NCBI GenBank assembly: GCA_033857955.1
Contig: JAWVCW010000033.1
Location: forward strand, 1-64,000
Reading direction: 5' to 3'
DNA length: 64,000 bases
DNA from: Gaiellasilicea sp033857955
GTDB lineage: Bacteria > Actinomycetota > Thermoleophilia > Gaiellales > Gaiellaceae
The notes under the pieces were generated by a model that made no database searches, had not been told where the DNA came from, and saw nothing but the letters and a program-made list of their open reading frames with translations. Each line of letters starts with the position of its first letter. Position 1 is the stretch's first letter. Of this stretch, positions 41,896 through 49,761 are shown one piece after another. A program made the position numbers and the translations under genes.

Positions 41896-42612
41896 CTAGC
41901 GGTTGTGGTTCACGACCTCGATGTTGTTGCCGTCGGGATCGAGTACGTAGGCGCCGTAGTAGCCCGCGTGGTAGATCGCGCGTTCGCCCGGCGCGCCGTT
42001 GTCGCGGTAGCCGGCGGCCGTCGCGTCGCGGTGGAACCGCTCGACGGTCTCGTTGTCGGTCGCAGTGAACGCGATGTGCACGTGCTCGGTGGGCGAGCCG
42101 CCTGTGACGATCGAGAACGAGCCGCCAAGGCAGGCGAAGAGCGTCCGGTCCGCCAGCTCGCGCCCGATGTGGAAGCCCGCGGCCGGCGCCACGGTCTCGT
42201 AGAAGCGCGTCGACGACTCGAGGTCGGTGACGCGGATCCAGAGATGATCGATGCCTCCCTGCTGTCGCATCGATCCGTGGTGCATGGCCTCGGCGCTGTT
42301 GCCGTCCGGGTCGAGAAGGAAGGAGCCGTAGTAGTCGTCGCTGTACTGGGGGCGCAACCCGGGCGACCCGTCGTCGCGATAGCCCGCGGCTGTTCCCGCC
42401 TGCCAGAACGCGTCAACGTGTGCCCGCGACGGAGCGGCGAAACCGATGTGCAGCCGCAGGGTCACCGGCCTGTCGTCGCTTGCCTGGGCGAGCGAGAAGT
42501 CATTCCACTCGGCGTAGTGCTCGCCGGAGTGTGTCTGCTCGATCCCGAGCGTGTCGAGCACGGTCTCGTAGAAGCGCTCCGAATTCTTGCGATCGGAAGC
42601 GCGAATCGTCAC
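41896..42612 (-). CDS. Two-domain VOC (glyoxalase/dioxygenase-like) protein
   Basis: 238 residues from GTG 42612, which overlaps the stop of the upstream LLM gene. Two tandem VOC units are visible. The first has TIRASDRKNSERFYETVLDTLG, then SFLLDPDGNSAEAMHH (C-terminal Glu/His site). The second has DHLWIRVTDLESSTRFYETVAPAAGF, then AYVLDPDGNNIEVVNHN. The first unit normally begins L-D-H-V with a metal-binding His; that His lies just upstream of GTG, reachable only from an ATC codon (42624) that follows a perfect AAGGAG. The true start may therefore be ATC. The substrate is unknown. Confidence 0.85.
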   Translation of the reverse strand: MTIRASDRKNSERFYETVLDTLGIEQTHSGEHYAEWNDFSLAQASDDRPVTLRLHIGFAAPSRAHVDAFWQAGTAAGYRDDGSPGLRPQYSDDYYGSFLLDPDGNSAEAMHHGSMRQQGGIDHLWIRVTDLESSTRFYETVAPAAGFHIGRELADRTLFACLGGSFSIVTGGSPTEHVHIAFTATDNETVERFHRDATAAGYRDNGAPGERAIYHAGYYGAYVLDPDGNNIEVVNHNR

Positions 42613-43649
42613 GTGGTCGAGGATCGGAGCTCCTTCCGGACGGCGGGCGCGACTTCGGTTGCGAAGAGCTCGATCGCGCGCAGCACCTGCTCGTGAGGCA
42701 GCGTGCCGACGCTGATCTGCGCGAGGAACCGCTGATGACCGAAGAGCTCGTGCTGGTAGAGGATCTTCTCGATCACGTCCTGGGGGCTGCCGACGACGAG
42801 TGCGCCGCGGAGCGTCCGCAGCGCGTCGAAGTCCTGACGCGTCATCTCCGACCAGCCGCGCTCCTTGCCGATCGCGTTCATCATCGCCGCGTACGCGGGG
42901 AAGAACTCCTCCGCTGCTCGCTCCGACGTCTCCGCGACGTAGGCGTGCGAGTTGATGCTGACCGGCGGCAGCGGGTCGTACCCCGTCTCCGCGGCGGCCC
43001 GGCGGTGCAGCTCGACGAACGGCACGAAGCGCTCGGGCTTGCCGCCGATGATCGCAAGCGCCATCGGCAGGCCGAGCCTCCCCGCTCGGATCGCCGACTC
43101 GGGGTTGCCGCCGACCGCCACCCAGACCGGCAGCTGCTCCTGCAGCGGCCGCGGGTACACGCCCAGGTCGTCGATCGCCGCGCGGTGCGTTCCCGACCAC
43201 TGCACGCGCTCGGACTCGCGCAGCCGGAGCAGGAGCGCGAGGTTCTCGACGAAGAGCTCGTCGTAGTCGGCGAGGTCGAAGCCGAAGAGCGGGAACGACT
43301 CGATGAACGAGCCGCGACCGGCCATGATCTCGGCGCGCCCGCCGGAGAGCAGGTCTACGGTCGCGAAGTCCTGGAAGACACGGACCGGGTCGTCCGAGCT
43401 GAGCACCGTCACGGCGCTCGTCAGCCGGATCCGCTCGGTGCGGACGGCCGCGGCGCCGAGGACGACGGCGGGGGAGGAGACCGCGAAATCAGGGCGGTGG
43501 TGCTCCCCGACGCCGAAGACGTCGAGTCCGAGCCGGTCGGCGAGCTCGATCTCCTCCATCAGGTCGCGGAGCCGCTGCGCGGGGTCAACGGTCTGCCCGC
43601 TCGACGGATCCGGCCGCAGCTCGGCGAAGGTGTAGACGCCCAACTCCAT
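42609..43649 (-). CDS. LLM-class flavin-dependent oxidoreductase
   Basis: 346 residues, bacterial-luciferase-like TIM barrel: MELGVYTFAELRPDPSSG, ELADRLGLDVFGVGEHHRPDFAVSSP, RTERIRLTSAVTVLSSDDPVRVFQDFATVDLLSGGRAEIMAGRGSF, and VWVAVGGNPESAIRAGRLGLPMALAIIGG. The GEHHRPDFAVSSP block is the FMN/F420-family site used by the luciferase-like monooxygenase group. It overlaps the VOC gene, so the pair is probably co-translated and may handle the same compound. It is divergent from the acidic unknown protein with 14 bases between starts. Confidence 0.9.
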   Translation of the reverse strand: MELGVYTFAELRPDPSSGQTVDPAQRLRDLMEEIELADRLGLDVFGVGEHHRPDFAVSSPAVVLGAAAVRTERIRLTSAVTVLSSDDPVRVFQDFATVDLLSGGRAEIMAGRGSFIESFPLFGFDLADYDELFVENLALLLRLRESERVQWSGTHRAAIDDLGVYPRPLQEQLPVWVAVGGNPESAIRAGRLGLPMALAIIGGKPERFVPFVELHRRAAAETGYDPLPPVSINSHAYVAETSERAAEEFFPAYAAMMNAIGKERGWSEMTRQDFDALRTLRGALVVGSPQDVIEKILYQHELFGHQRFLAQISVGTLPHEQVLRAIELFATEVAPAVRKELRSSTT

Positions 43650-43663
43650 CCGGGGACGGTAAC

Positions 43664-44563
43664 GTGAGCGGTGTGGCGCTGGAGTACGAGGTCGTCACCG
43701 TGAACCGCGCCGGGATCGAGCGCGTGCAGCCGCTCGTCCTGGCGAGCGAGCCCCAGCCCGGGATACTGGTGACACTGGACGGCCGCGACTGGCTCGTGGA
43801 CGCGGTCGAGGAGGGCGACACGACCCGCATCGTCGCGAAACCCGCCCGCTACCGCTTGCGCCTCCGCCACACGGACGGGCGCGAGGAGCTGGGTGCGCTC
43901 AGGCGCATGCGGCCGGGCAGTCCGCGGCTAGGCCACTCGTTCACGACGATCGAGGACGGGGTCCCGGTCAGCTGGGAGGTCATGGAGGAGGCGTTCGCCC
44001 ACGACGACCAGGGCGAGCCGTTCCTCGACCTGGTCGCGGAGCGGGACTACGCCGAGGCCGAGGGCGACCTACCCGATCACGAGCTCGAGCACGCGCTCGC
44101 TCGCTCCGCCGAGGTTCCGGACGCCGCCCGGGAGTGGATCGACGAGGCGGCACGCTCCGGATTGTCGATCGAGCTCGTCGCGCTCGAGCCGGATGAGGCC
44201 CCGGACTGGGAGGAGGCCCGCCGCTACATCGACGCCCTCAGTCTCGACACGATCGGGGACGACCTGCTCGAGCTGTGCGGCGTCGACACGTGGAGCGGCC
44301 ACGAGGAGACGTGGCTCGAGACCGTCCAGGAGCGCCTCGTCGCGGATCTGGAGAGCTTCAGCGCGGACGTTGACGGGGACCACGACGAGATCGAGGAGTG
44401 GGACTTCCACAACGGCCGCGTCTTCGCCTCCGTCGGCTCCGTCGCCGATGAGTCCGACCCCGACCGGGGGCATGGCTGGATGTGCCGCCTGCTCGACGCC
44501 GGGGCGCTCGGCGCCGCGGGCTTCGCTCGCGTGCGAAAGCCGGAGCTCGAGGGGCTCGACTAG
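43664..44563 (+). CDS. Acidic hypothetical protein
   Basis: 299 residues, no signal peptide or membrane helix, very acidic (for example SADVDGDHDEIEEWDFHNG). The first about 70 residues form an alternating beta pattern (LEYEVVTVNRAGIERVQPLVLASEP, GILVTLDGRDWLVDAVEEGD). The rest is mostly helical (DLPDHELEHALARSAEVPDAAREWIDEAARSG, DALSLDTIGDDLLELCG). I do not recognise a family. The start at GTG 43664 lies 14 bases from the divergent LLM gene, and it converges with the CNB-TrxR-like gene by a four-base overlap. Confidence 0.7.
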   Translation: MSGVALEYEVVTVNRAGIERVQPLVLASEPQPGILVTLDGRDWLVDAVEEGDTTRIVAKPARYRLRLRHTDGREELGALRRMRPGSPRLGHSFTTIEDGVPVSWEVMEEAFAHDDQGEPFLDLVAERDYAEAEGDLPDHELEHALARSAEVPDAAREWIDEAARSGLSIELVALEPDEAPDWEEARRYIDALSLDTIGDDLLELCGVDTWSGHEETWLETVQERLVADLESFSADVDGDHDEIEEWDFHNGRVFASVGSVADESDPDRGHGWMCRLLDAGALGAAGFARVRKPELEGLD

Positions 44564-46218
44564 CCGGATCGCTCGGCGAGGTACCGGTGCACGAACTGCA
44601 CCGCCATCGCGCCCTCACCGACAGCTGCCGCCACTCGCTTGACCGAGCCGGAGCGCACGTCGCCCGCGGCGAAGACGCCGCGCCGGCTCGTCTCGAGGAG
44701 AAACGGGTCGCGGCCGCCTGCGCGGAGCGCACCGTCCAGGTCGCGCCCCGTGAGGACGAAGCCGTGCCGGTCGAGAGCAAGCGCCTCTGCGAGCCAGCTC
44801 GTGCACGGCTCGGCGCCGACGAAGACGAACAGCGCGTCTGCCTCGAGCGTGCGTCGCTCGCCTGTGTGGGTGTCCTCGACGACAACGCCCTCGAGCTCCG
44901 TATCGCCCACGAGCTCACGAACCTCGGTGTGCAACAGGACGTCGACCCGCTTCGCCCGCCCGATCCGGTCGACGAGGTAGCGCGACATGTTCTCGCCAAG
45001 GTCCTCCTCCCGGGCCACGAGCCACACGCGGGCCGCGTACTCGGCGAAGAAGACTGTCGCCTGGCCGGCGGAGTTGCCGCCGCCGACGACGACGACCGGC
45101 CGGTTCAGGCAGAGCGGGAGCTCCATCAGCGTTGCTGCGTAGTAGATCCCGCCTCCCTCCAGCTCCTCGAGGCGCGGGACGTCGAGCTTGCGGTAGCGGG
45201 CGCCGGTTGCCAGCACGACGGCGCGAGCCTCGAGGACGTCGCCGTCGGCCAGTCGAACGACCGTGCGGTCCCCGTCTTCGAACGCGATCGAGGCTGCCTC
45301 GCCGGGCACGAGGATGGTCGCCCCGAACTTTCGCGCCTGCAGTGCCGCGCGCTCTGCGAGATCGCCGCCTGAGATCCCCTCCGGGAAGCCAAGGTAGTTC
45401 TCGATCCGCGAGGAGGTCGCGGCCTGGCCACCGGTTGCGACGGCGTCGACGGTGACGGTGCGGAGCCCTTCGGAGGCGCCGTAGACCGATGCCGCCAGGC
45501 CTGCCGGCCCGGCGCCGACCACGAGCAGATCGACCGAGGGCTCGACGTGCTGCACCGGTCGGAGCCCGAGCGCGGCTGCGAGCTCCGCGGTGCTGGGGTT
45601 GCGGAGCACGACCTCGCTGCGGCAGATCACGATCGGCGTCTCCTCGGGTGCCACGCCGAGCGCCACGAGGACGCGCTCGGCGTGCTCGTCGTGCTCGAGG
45701 TCGATCCACTCGTGCGGCACGCGGTTCCGCGCCAGGAAGTCTCGTAGGCGCCGCGCGTCCGGGGAGTGGCTCGACCCGATCAGCTTGTTGCCGACGCCGA
45801 GCTCGATCAGGAGCGTGCGGCGGAGCAGGTAGGCGCGGAGAACGAGGTCGCCCAGCACGGGATCGTCGGCGATCGCCTGCCGGAGAGCCGCCGGCGCCAC
45901 GGCGAGCACCACGCCCGGTTGTCGTGCGACCGCCGTGAAGAGCGGGCCGCCCCCGGTGATCACGTTCAGGTCGCCGAGGAAGCGGCCGGGGCCGTGGACC
46001 GCGAGCCGCCGCTCCTCGCCTGCGAACTCCTCGAAGGTCTCGACGAGCCCGTCGAGGACGACGATGAAGTCGTACGACGGGTCGCCCTCGCGGAAGAGCA
46101 CGTCGCCGTCGGCGACAGCGCGACGCTCGCCGCGCCTCTCGAGCGTGTGGATCTGCTGCTCGCTCAGTCGCGGGAAAGCCCCGTTCACGTCCGGCGTCTC
46201 GACGAGCTCTGCGCTCAC
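44560..46218 (-). CDS. Cyclic-nucleotide-binding domain fused to thioredoxin-reductase-like flavoprotein
   Basis: 552 residues in three parts. A cNMP-binding beta roll (about 15-135) has RRAVADGDVLFREGDPSYDFIVVLDGLVE and GRFLGDLNVITGGG. A glutaredoxin-like unit without Cys (about 150-220) has SSHSPDARRLRDFLARNRVPHEWIDLE. A class II pyridine-nucleotide reductase (about 225-552) has VDLLVVGAGPAGLAASVYGASEG, GGQAATSSRIENYLGFPEGI, VVVVGGGNSAGQATVFFAE and GVFAAGDVRSGSVKRVAAAVGEGAMAV. The redox CxxC of thioredoxin reductase is absent: GGGIYYAATLMELPLC occupies that place. Its electron acceptor is unknown; a signalling-controlled NADPH flavoprotein is likely. Confidence 0.88.
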   Translation of the reverse strand: MSAELVETPDVNGAFPRLSEQQIHTLERRGERRAVADGDVLFREGDPSYDFIVVLDGLVETFEEFAGEERRLAVHGPGRFLGDLNVITGGGPLFTAVARQPGVVLAVAPAALRQAIADDPVLGDLVLRAYLLRRTLLIELGVGNKLIGSSHSPDARRLRDFLARNRVPHEWIDLEHDEHAERVLVALGVAPEETPIVICRSEVVLRNPSTAELAAALGLRPVQHVEPSVDLLVVGAGPAGLAASVYGASEGLRTVTVDAVATGGQAATSSRIENYLGFPEGISGGDLAERAALQARKFGATILVPGEAASIAFEDGDRTVVRLADGDVLEARAVVLATGARYRKLDVPRLEELEGGGIYYAATLMELPLCLNRPVVVVGGGNSAGQATVFFAEYAARVWLVAREEDLGENMSRYLVDRIGRAKRVDVLLHTEVRELVGDTELEGVVVEDTHTGERRTLEADALFVFVGAEPCTSWLAEALALDRHGFVLTGRDLDGALRAGGRDPFLLETSRRGVFAAGDVRSGSVKRVAAAVGEGAMAVQFVHRYLAERSG

Positions 46219-46231
46219 AGGGTGAGCTCTC

Positions 46232-46762
46232 CTAGTTCAGGGAGGGGTCGGGCGGCATGAGCGAGAGCAGTGCGTACGGTCCGCCCTGGCGGCGGAGCAC
46301 GGCGCTCCAGAGTCCGTCGGGATCGTCGCTGAAGAGGTCGTCCGGCTCGGCGGGGAGGACGAGCCACGATTCCTCCTCGAGCTCGGCCTCGAGCTGGCCC
46401 GCGCTCCAGCCCGCGTAGCCGACGAAGACCCGACCGCGCCGCACGGGCACGTCGGGCTCCTGCACGAACCCGACCGCGCCGAAGAGCAGCTCCGACGCGT
46501 CGTCGGGATCGTCCAGCTCGGCGACCGCGAGCACGGACTCCAGCGCGACCGGCCCGCCGACGTAGACCGGGTCCTCCTCACCTGTGATCGGCGCGAGCTC
46601 CGGCAACGCCTCGCCGACGGGGGTGTCGGTCGGCCTGTTGAGGACGAGTCCCATCGCACCCTCCTCGCCGTGCTCCGCGACGAAAACCACGGTCCGGTGG
46701 AAGTTCGGATCGTTGAGGATCGGTGCGGCGACCAGCAACTGCCCGCGCAGGGTCTCGCTCAT
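46232..46762 (-). CDS. YqgE/AlgH family protein
   Basis: 176 residues from ATG 46762. The family start is clear: LRGQLLVAAPILNDPNFHRTVVFVAEHGEEGAMGLVLNRPT (P-x-L-x-D-x-x-F-x-R-x-V and G-A-x-G-L-V-L-N-R-P). VYVGGPVA and VFVGYAGWSAGQLEAELEEESWLV follow. This is the UPF0301 family, whose molecular role is unsettled. It lies downstream of the hybrid kinase, separated by a 14-bp hairpin. Confidence 0.92.
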   Translation of the reverse strand: MSETLRGQLLVAAPILNDPNFHRTVVFVAEHGEEGAMGLVLNRPTDTPVGEALPELAPITGEEDPVYVGGPVALESVLAVAELDDPDDASELLFGAVGFVQEPDVPVRRGRVFVGYAGWSAGQLEAELEEESWLVLPAEPDDLFSDDPDGLWSAVLRRQGGPYALLSLMPPDPSLN

Positions 46763-46791
46763 GCTGGCACCGTAGTGGATGCCGGGCGCAG

Positions 46792-46823
46792 GAGAGGGAG
46801 CGCCGCGTACGGCGCTCCCTCTC
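46792..46823. terminator. Perfect 14-bp hairpin between the kinase and yqgE-like genes
   Basis: Arms 46792-46805 and 46810-46823 (GAGAGGGAGCGCCG/CGGCGCTCCCTCTC) with a four-base CGTA loop, located 60 bases after the stop of the leftward kinase gene. It is probably its terminator and shields the next leftward gene. There is no U-tract. Confidence 0.75.
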
Positions 46824-46882
46824 GGCGTCCTGCGGTGGTTCAAACACGTAGGACGGCGAGCCGAGTGTTTAGTTAGAGAAAA

Positions 46883-49117
46883 CTACGGTGCAGTCATCAA
46901 GTCGCGCACCTTCTCGGTCAACTCCGAGAACGTGAACGGCTTGCTGAGGAACGAGGTTGCGGGCGGCAGAGCGCCGCTCAGCTCGTCCTCGACGTAGCCC
47001 GACATGTAGACGATCCTCAGGCCGGGCTGCTCCGCGCGCAACCGTTCGGCCAGCTCGCGCCCGCCCACGTTCGGCATCGTCAGATCGGTGAGCAGCAAGT
47101 CAATCGTGCTACGCCCGGCGATCTCGATCGCCGCCTCGCCGTCCTGCGCGACGAGCACTTCGTAGCCCTCCCCCTCGAGCACCTGCCGCACGAGCCGCCG
47201 GACGACCTCCTCGTCCTCGACGACGAGCACGCGCTTGGCTTCCTGCGACGGGGGTCGGGCGAGCTCGATCGGAGCAGGGGGCGCAGGCTCGGGACGATGC
47301 GGTCGCGCATCGTCGACCCGGCGGAGGTAGATCGTGAACGCCGAGCCGACGCCGATCTCGCTGTCGACCTCCAGATAGCCGCCGCTCTGCTTGACGATGC
47401 CGTAGACCGTCGCCAGGCCGAGTCCGGTGCCCTTGCCGGGTTCCTTGGTCGTGAAGAACGGCTCGAAGATCTGTCCGAGCGTCTCCTCGTCGATCCCCTC
47501 GCCGGCGTCGCGCACTGTCAGCGTGACGTACCGGCCGGGCTCGATCGAGCCATCGCCGATCTCATCCACGTCCACATTCGCCGTCTGGATCGTGAGATTT
47601 CCGCCGCCAGGCATTGCGTCGCGCGCATTCACGACGAGGTTCATCACCACCTGGTGGAGCTGGCCCGGATCAGCCTCGATCGGACCGAGGGCGGGGTCGA
47701 GCCGCGTCGTCAGGATCACGTCCTCGCCGATAAGCGGCTTCAGCATCGACTGCATCTCGACGACGATGCCGTTCAGGTTCAGGAGCTCGGGTGTCAGGAC
47801 CTGCTTGCGGCTGAATGCGAGGAGCTGGCGCGTGAGCTTGGCCGCTCGGTCGGTCGCCTTCCTGATCTCGTCGAGGTCCGACCGGAGCGGCGAGCCGTCG
47901 TCGGCATGCTCGAGCGCGAAGGCGGTGTAGCCGCCGATCGCGGTGAGCATGTTGTTGAAATCGTGGGCGACGCCGCCCGCGAGGCGGCCGATCGCCTCGA
48001 GTTTCTGGCTCTGAAGCAGCTGCTCCTCGAGTTGCTTGCGGTCGGTGACATCCTCGGCCATGGCAATCGCGAAGTCCGGCTTGCCGTCGGCGTCACGTAC
48101 GAGCGCCACGGCGAAACGGGTCACGACGGTGCGACCGTCCTTCGTCACGAAGCGGGCCTCGCGGCGGTACTCGTCCCGATCGCCGCGAGCCAGCTCCCCA
48201 AAGAGCTGGGCAGACTCTGCGCTGTCGTCCGGATGGCTGATCGAGTCCTTGTGCATCAGCCCCACCTCGTCCTGCTCGTACCCGAACAGGGACAGCGCGG
48301 ACCGGTTCGCGATCATGACCGCTCCGTCGATGCCGAAGAGGAACGTCGCCGTCGGCGCCGATTCGAACATCGTCCTGAAGCGTTCCTCGGTCTCGCGCAG
48401 CTGCGACGTGGTCGAGAGTGAGCGGTGTGCGAGCGCGAGCGGGGCGATGACCGCGGGAATGAGCCAGGGGTTGACGATGGCGAACGCGCCGACGGCGAGG
48501 CCGAGGGCGGCGATCACGAACTCGGTCCCGAGGCCGGACACCGAGAAGAGCCCGCTCTCGCGCATGCTGTGCCCGCGAGCGAGCTGCAGCATGACGGCGA
48601 GCAGGACGTGGTTGACGACGACGAGGGTGCCGGCCGCAGCCAGGCCGGAAAGGGCGAAGCCGAGGTCGCTGTCTTGGCCGATCGCCTCGACGACGAGCCA
48701 CGCTGTGAGACCGCTCAGCATCAAGTTCGCGACGTTGAACGTCTGGATGTACCACGGGTAGGGGTCGCGAATTCCGAGCGGGAGGTACAGCGCGACCACG
48801 AGCGCGACGACGAGGAGCGGCGGTAGGACGAGCGCTCCGGCGACCACGAAGGCAGGCGCAGCGTGGAGGCTGTGGTTCCGGCCGACGGGGACGCGAAACA
48901 GCGGCGCGGCAGCCGCGAGCGGAAGCAGAACGACGAATGCCAACCACTCGGCTCTCGTCGGCGCATCGGCTGCGACCGCGAGGGCAGCCGCGACCAGGGC
49001 GGCCAGGGCAACGACGGCGGCGTATGCGGACGCCGACCTCGGCAGCCGGTGAACTCGCCTGGACTGCCACCCGGCCTGTCCAGCTACCACTCCTTGAACG
49101 CTCATTTGCTGCCGCAC
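46883..49117 (-). CDS. Membrane-bound hybrid histidine kinase with PAS and receiver domains
   Basis: 744 residues. About 30-225 hold several membrane helices (VVALAALVAAALAVAA, AFVVAGALVLPPLLVVALVVALYLPLG, GLAAAGTLVVVNHVLLAVMLQLA). About 240-360 is a PAS domain (FRTMFESAPTATFLFGIDGAVMIANRSALSLFG, DVTDRKQLEEQ). The HisKA motif is RLAGGVAHDFNNMLTAIGGY (phospho-His). The HATPase has NLVVNARDAMPGGG, DAGEGIDEETLGQIFEPFFTTKEPGKGTGLGLATVYG. The receiver has RVLVVEDEEVVRRL, LLLTDLTMPNVGG, YMSGY and LSKPFTFSEL. The signal is unknown. The lone receiver at 9.8 kb resembles its C-terminal domain. Confidence 0.93.
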   Translation of the reverse strand: MRQQMSVQGVVAGQAGWQSRRVHRLPRSASAYAAVVALAALVAAALAVAADAPTRAEWLAFVVLLPLAAAAPLFRVPVGRNHSLHAAPAFVVAGALVLPPLLVVALVVALYLPLGIRDPYPWYIQTFNVANLMLSGLTAWLVVEAIGQDSDLGFALSGLAAAGTLVVVNHVLLAVMLQLARGHSMRESGLFSVSGLGTEFVIAALGLAVGAFAIVNPWLIPAVIAPLALAHRSLSTTSQLRETEERFRTMFESAPTATFLFGIDGAVMIANRSALSLFGYEQDEVGLMHKDSISHPDDSAESAQLFGELARGDRDEYRREARFVTKDGRTVVTRFAVALVRDADGKPDFAIAMAEDVTDRKQLEEQLLQSQKLEAIGRLAGGVAHDFNNMLTAIGGYTAFALEHADDGSPLRSDLDEIRKATDRAAKLTRQLLAFSRKQVLTPELLNLNGIVVEMQSMLKPLIGEDVILTTRLDPALGPIEADPGQLHQVVMNLVVNARDAMPGGGNLTIQTANVDVDEIGDGSIEPGRYVTLTVRDAGEGIDEETLGQIFEPFFTTKEPGKGTGLGLATVYGIVKQSGGYLEVDSEIGVGSAFTIYLRRVDDARPHRPEPAPPAPIELARPPSQEAKRVLVVEDEEVVRRLVRQVLEGEGYEVLVAQDGEAAIEIAGRSTIDLLLTDLTMPNVGGRELAERLRAEQPGLRIVYMSGYVEDELSGALPPATSFLSKPFTFSELTEKVRDLMTAP

Positions 49118-49184
49118 CTTGTCAAAATAACCGTGCGCCCACGTCCGCGGTGGGCTTCACCTGACAATCGGCAGCACGAAAGAG

Positions 49185-49214
49185 GCGCCGGTACCCCAGA
49201 TGGGTTACCGGCGC
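49185..49214. other. Hairpin A upstream of the hybrid kinase, with C4-A-G-A-T-G3 core
   Basis: GCGCCGGTA (49185-49193) pairs with TACCGGCGC (49206-49214), enclosing CCCCAGATGGGT in which CCC can pair with GGG. It lies in the 157-base gap between the stop of the repeat-protein gene and the kinase start, both leftward. It could be the terminator of the repeat-protein gene or a leader structure of the kinase message. Confidence 0.55.
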
Positions 49215-49231
49215 GTCCTCCGAATCGGGGA

Positions 49232-49258
49232 TCGCGTCTCCCCCAAATGGGAACGCGA
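49232..49258. other. Hairpin B, same core as hairpin A
   Basis: TCGCGT (49232-49237) pairs with ACGCGA (49253-49258), enclosing CTCCCCCAAATGGGA. The core CCCCAAATGGG matches hairpin A's CCCCAGATGGG in 10 of 11 bases. Two adjacent hairpins of the same design suggest a structured RNA or a doubled protein site and not a chance terminator. Confidence 0.5.
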
Positions 49259-49274
49259 CCCGAGCGGTCCAGTG

Positions 49275-49592
49275 CTAACGGATCGCGCTGGGCCTGAACC
49301 TCGACGACCAGTCGGCAGTCGGCTTTGCCTTGCCCGACGACCAGTCGGCGTTCGGCTTCGTCTTGCCGGACGACCAGTCGGCGTTCGGCTTGGTCTTGCT
49401 GGACGACCAGTCGGCGTTCGGCTTGGTCTTGCTGGACGACCAGTCCGCGTTCGGCTTGGTCTTTCCCGATGACCAGTCCGCGGCGAGGCCGGTGCCGGGT
49501 ACGGCGACGGCAAACGCGAACGTGGCTGCGCAGAGCACAATGCGGACGCGCTTCGACGGCGTCCGCAGATCGTTGTTCCCCATGTGTCCCAT
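49275..49592 (-). CDS. Secreted short protein built of 11-residue repeats
   Basis: 105 residues from ATG 49592 (or 49583; AAGGGATGGGAC lies before both). A signal peptide (KRVRIVLCAATFAFAVAVPGTGLA) is followed by repeats of ADWSSGKTKPN: five complete units with small changes (S/G at position 6, T/A at 8, N/T at 11), a sixth ADWSS, then RFRPSAIR. There are no cysteines. The protein is hydrophilic with regularly placed Trp, Asp and Lys, as expected of a disordered or extended extracellular repeat that binds a surface, polymer or metal. I know no family with this repeat. Confidence 0.75.
   Translation of the reverse strand: MGHMGNNDLRTPSKRVRIVLCAATFAFAVAVPGTGLAADWSSGKTKPNADWSSSKTKPNADWSSSKTKPNADWSSGKTKPNADWSSGKAKPTADWSSRFRPSAIR
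49303..49482. repeat. 33-bp tandem repeats encoding ADWSS(G/S)KTKPN
   Basis: Six units with period exactly 33 begin at 49303, 49336, 49369, 49402, 49435 and 49468, each opening with GA(C/T)GACCAG on the plus strand. The middle copies are nearly identical at the DNA level, so recent expansion or contraction by slippage is likely. Confidence 0.85.
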
Positions 49593-49744
49593 CCCTTGCT
49601 ATCGATGTTGCGCCGTACACCCCTGCACGACGCTGACCTCACCAGGATTGACGAAAGTCGACAGAACCTGAATCCTCGAAAGCGCGTTCTGGGGGTCACC
49701 CGAACGGCCGGAGGGGGATCCCCGATTCTGCGTATGCCGGCGGG

Positions 49745-49761
49745 CGCTCGGGTACCGAGCG
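49745..49761 (-). terminator. Terminator hairpin directly after trpA
   Basis: CGCTCGG-GTA-CCGAGCG, a perfect 7-bp stem with a three-base loop, starts one base beyond the trpA stop codon in the direction of transcription. It is the likely end of the trpA message. Confidence 0.6.

Noticed and set aside
46763..46882. Extension of the YqgE-like frame upstream to 46843
   Set aside because: The extension runs through the 14-bp hairpin and the family motif starts at the ATG at 46762.
49303..49482. CRISPR-like array from regularly spaced 33-bp repeats
   Set aside because: The repeats are contiguous with no spacers and encode an in-frame peptide repeat behind a signal peptide.
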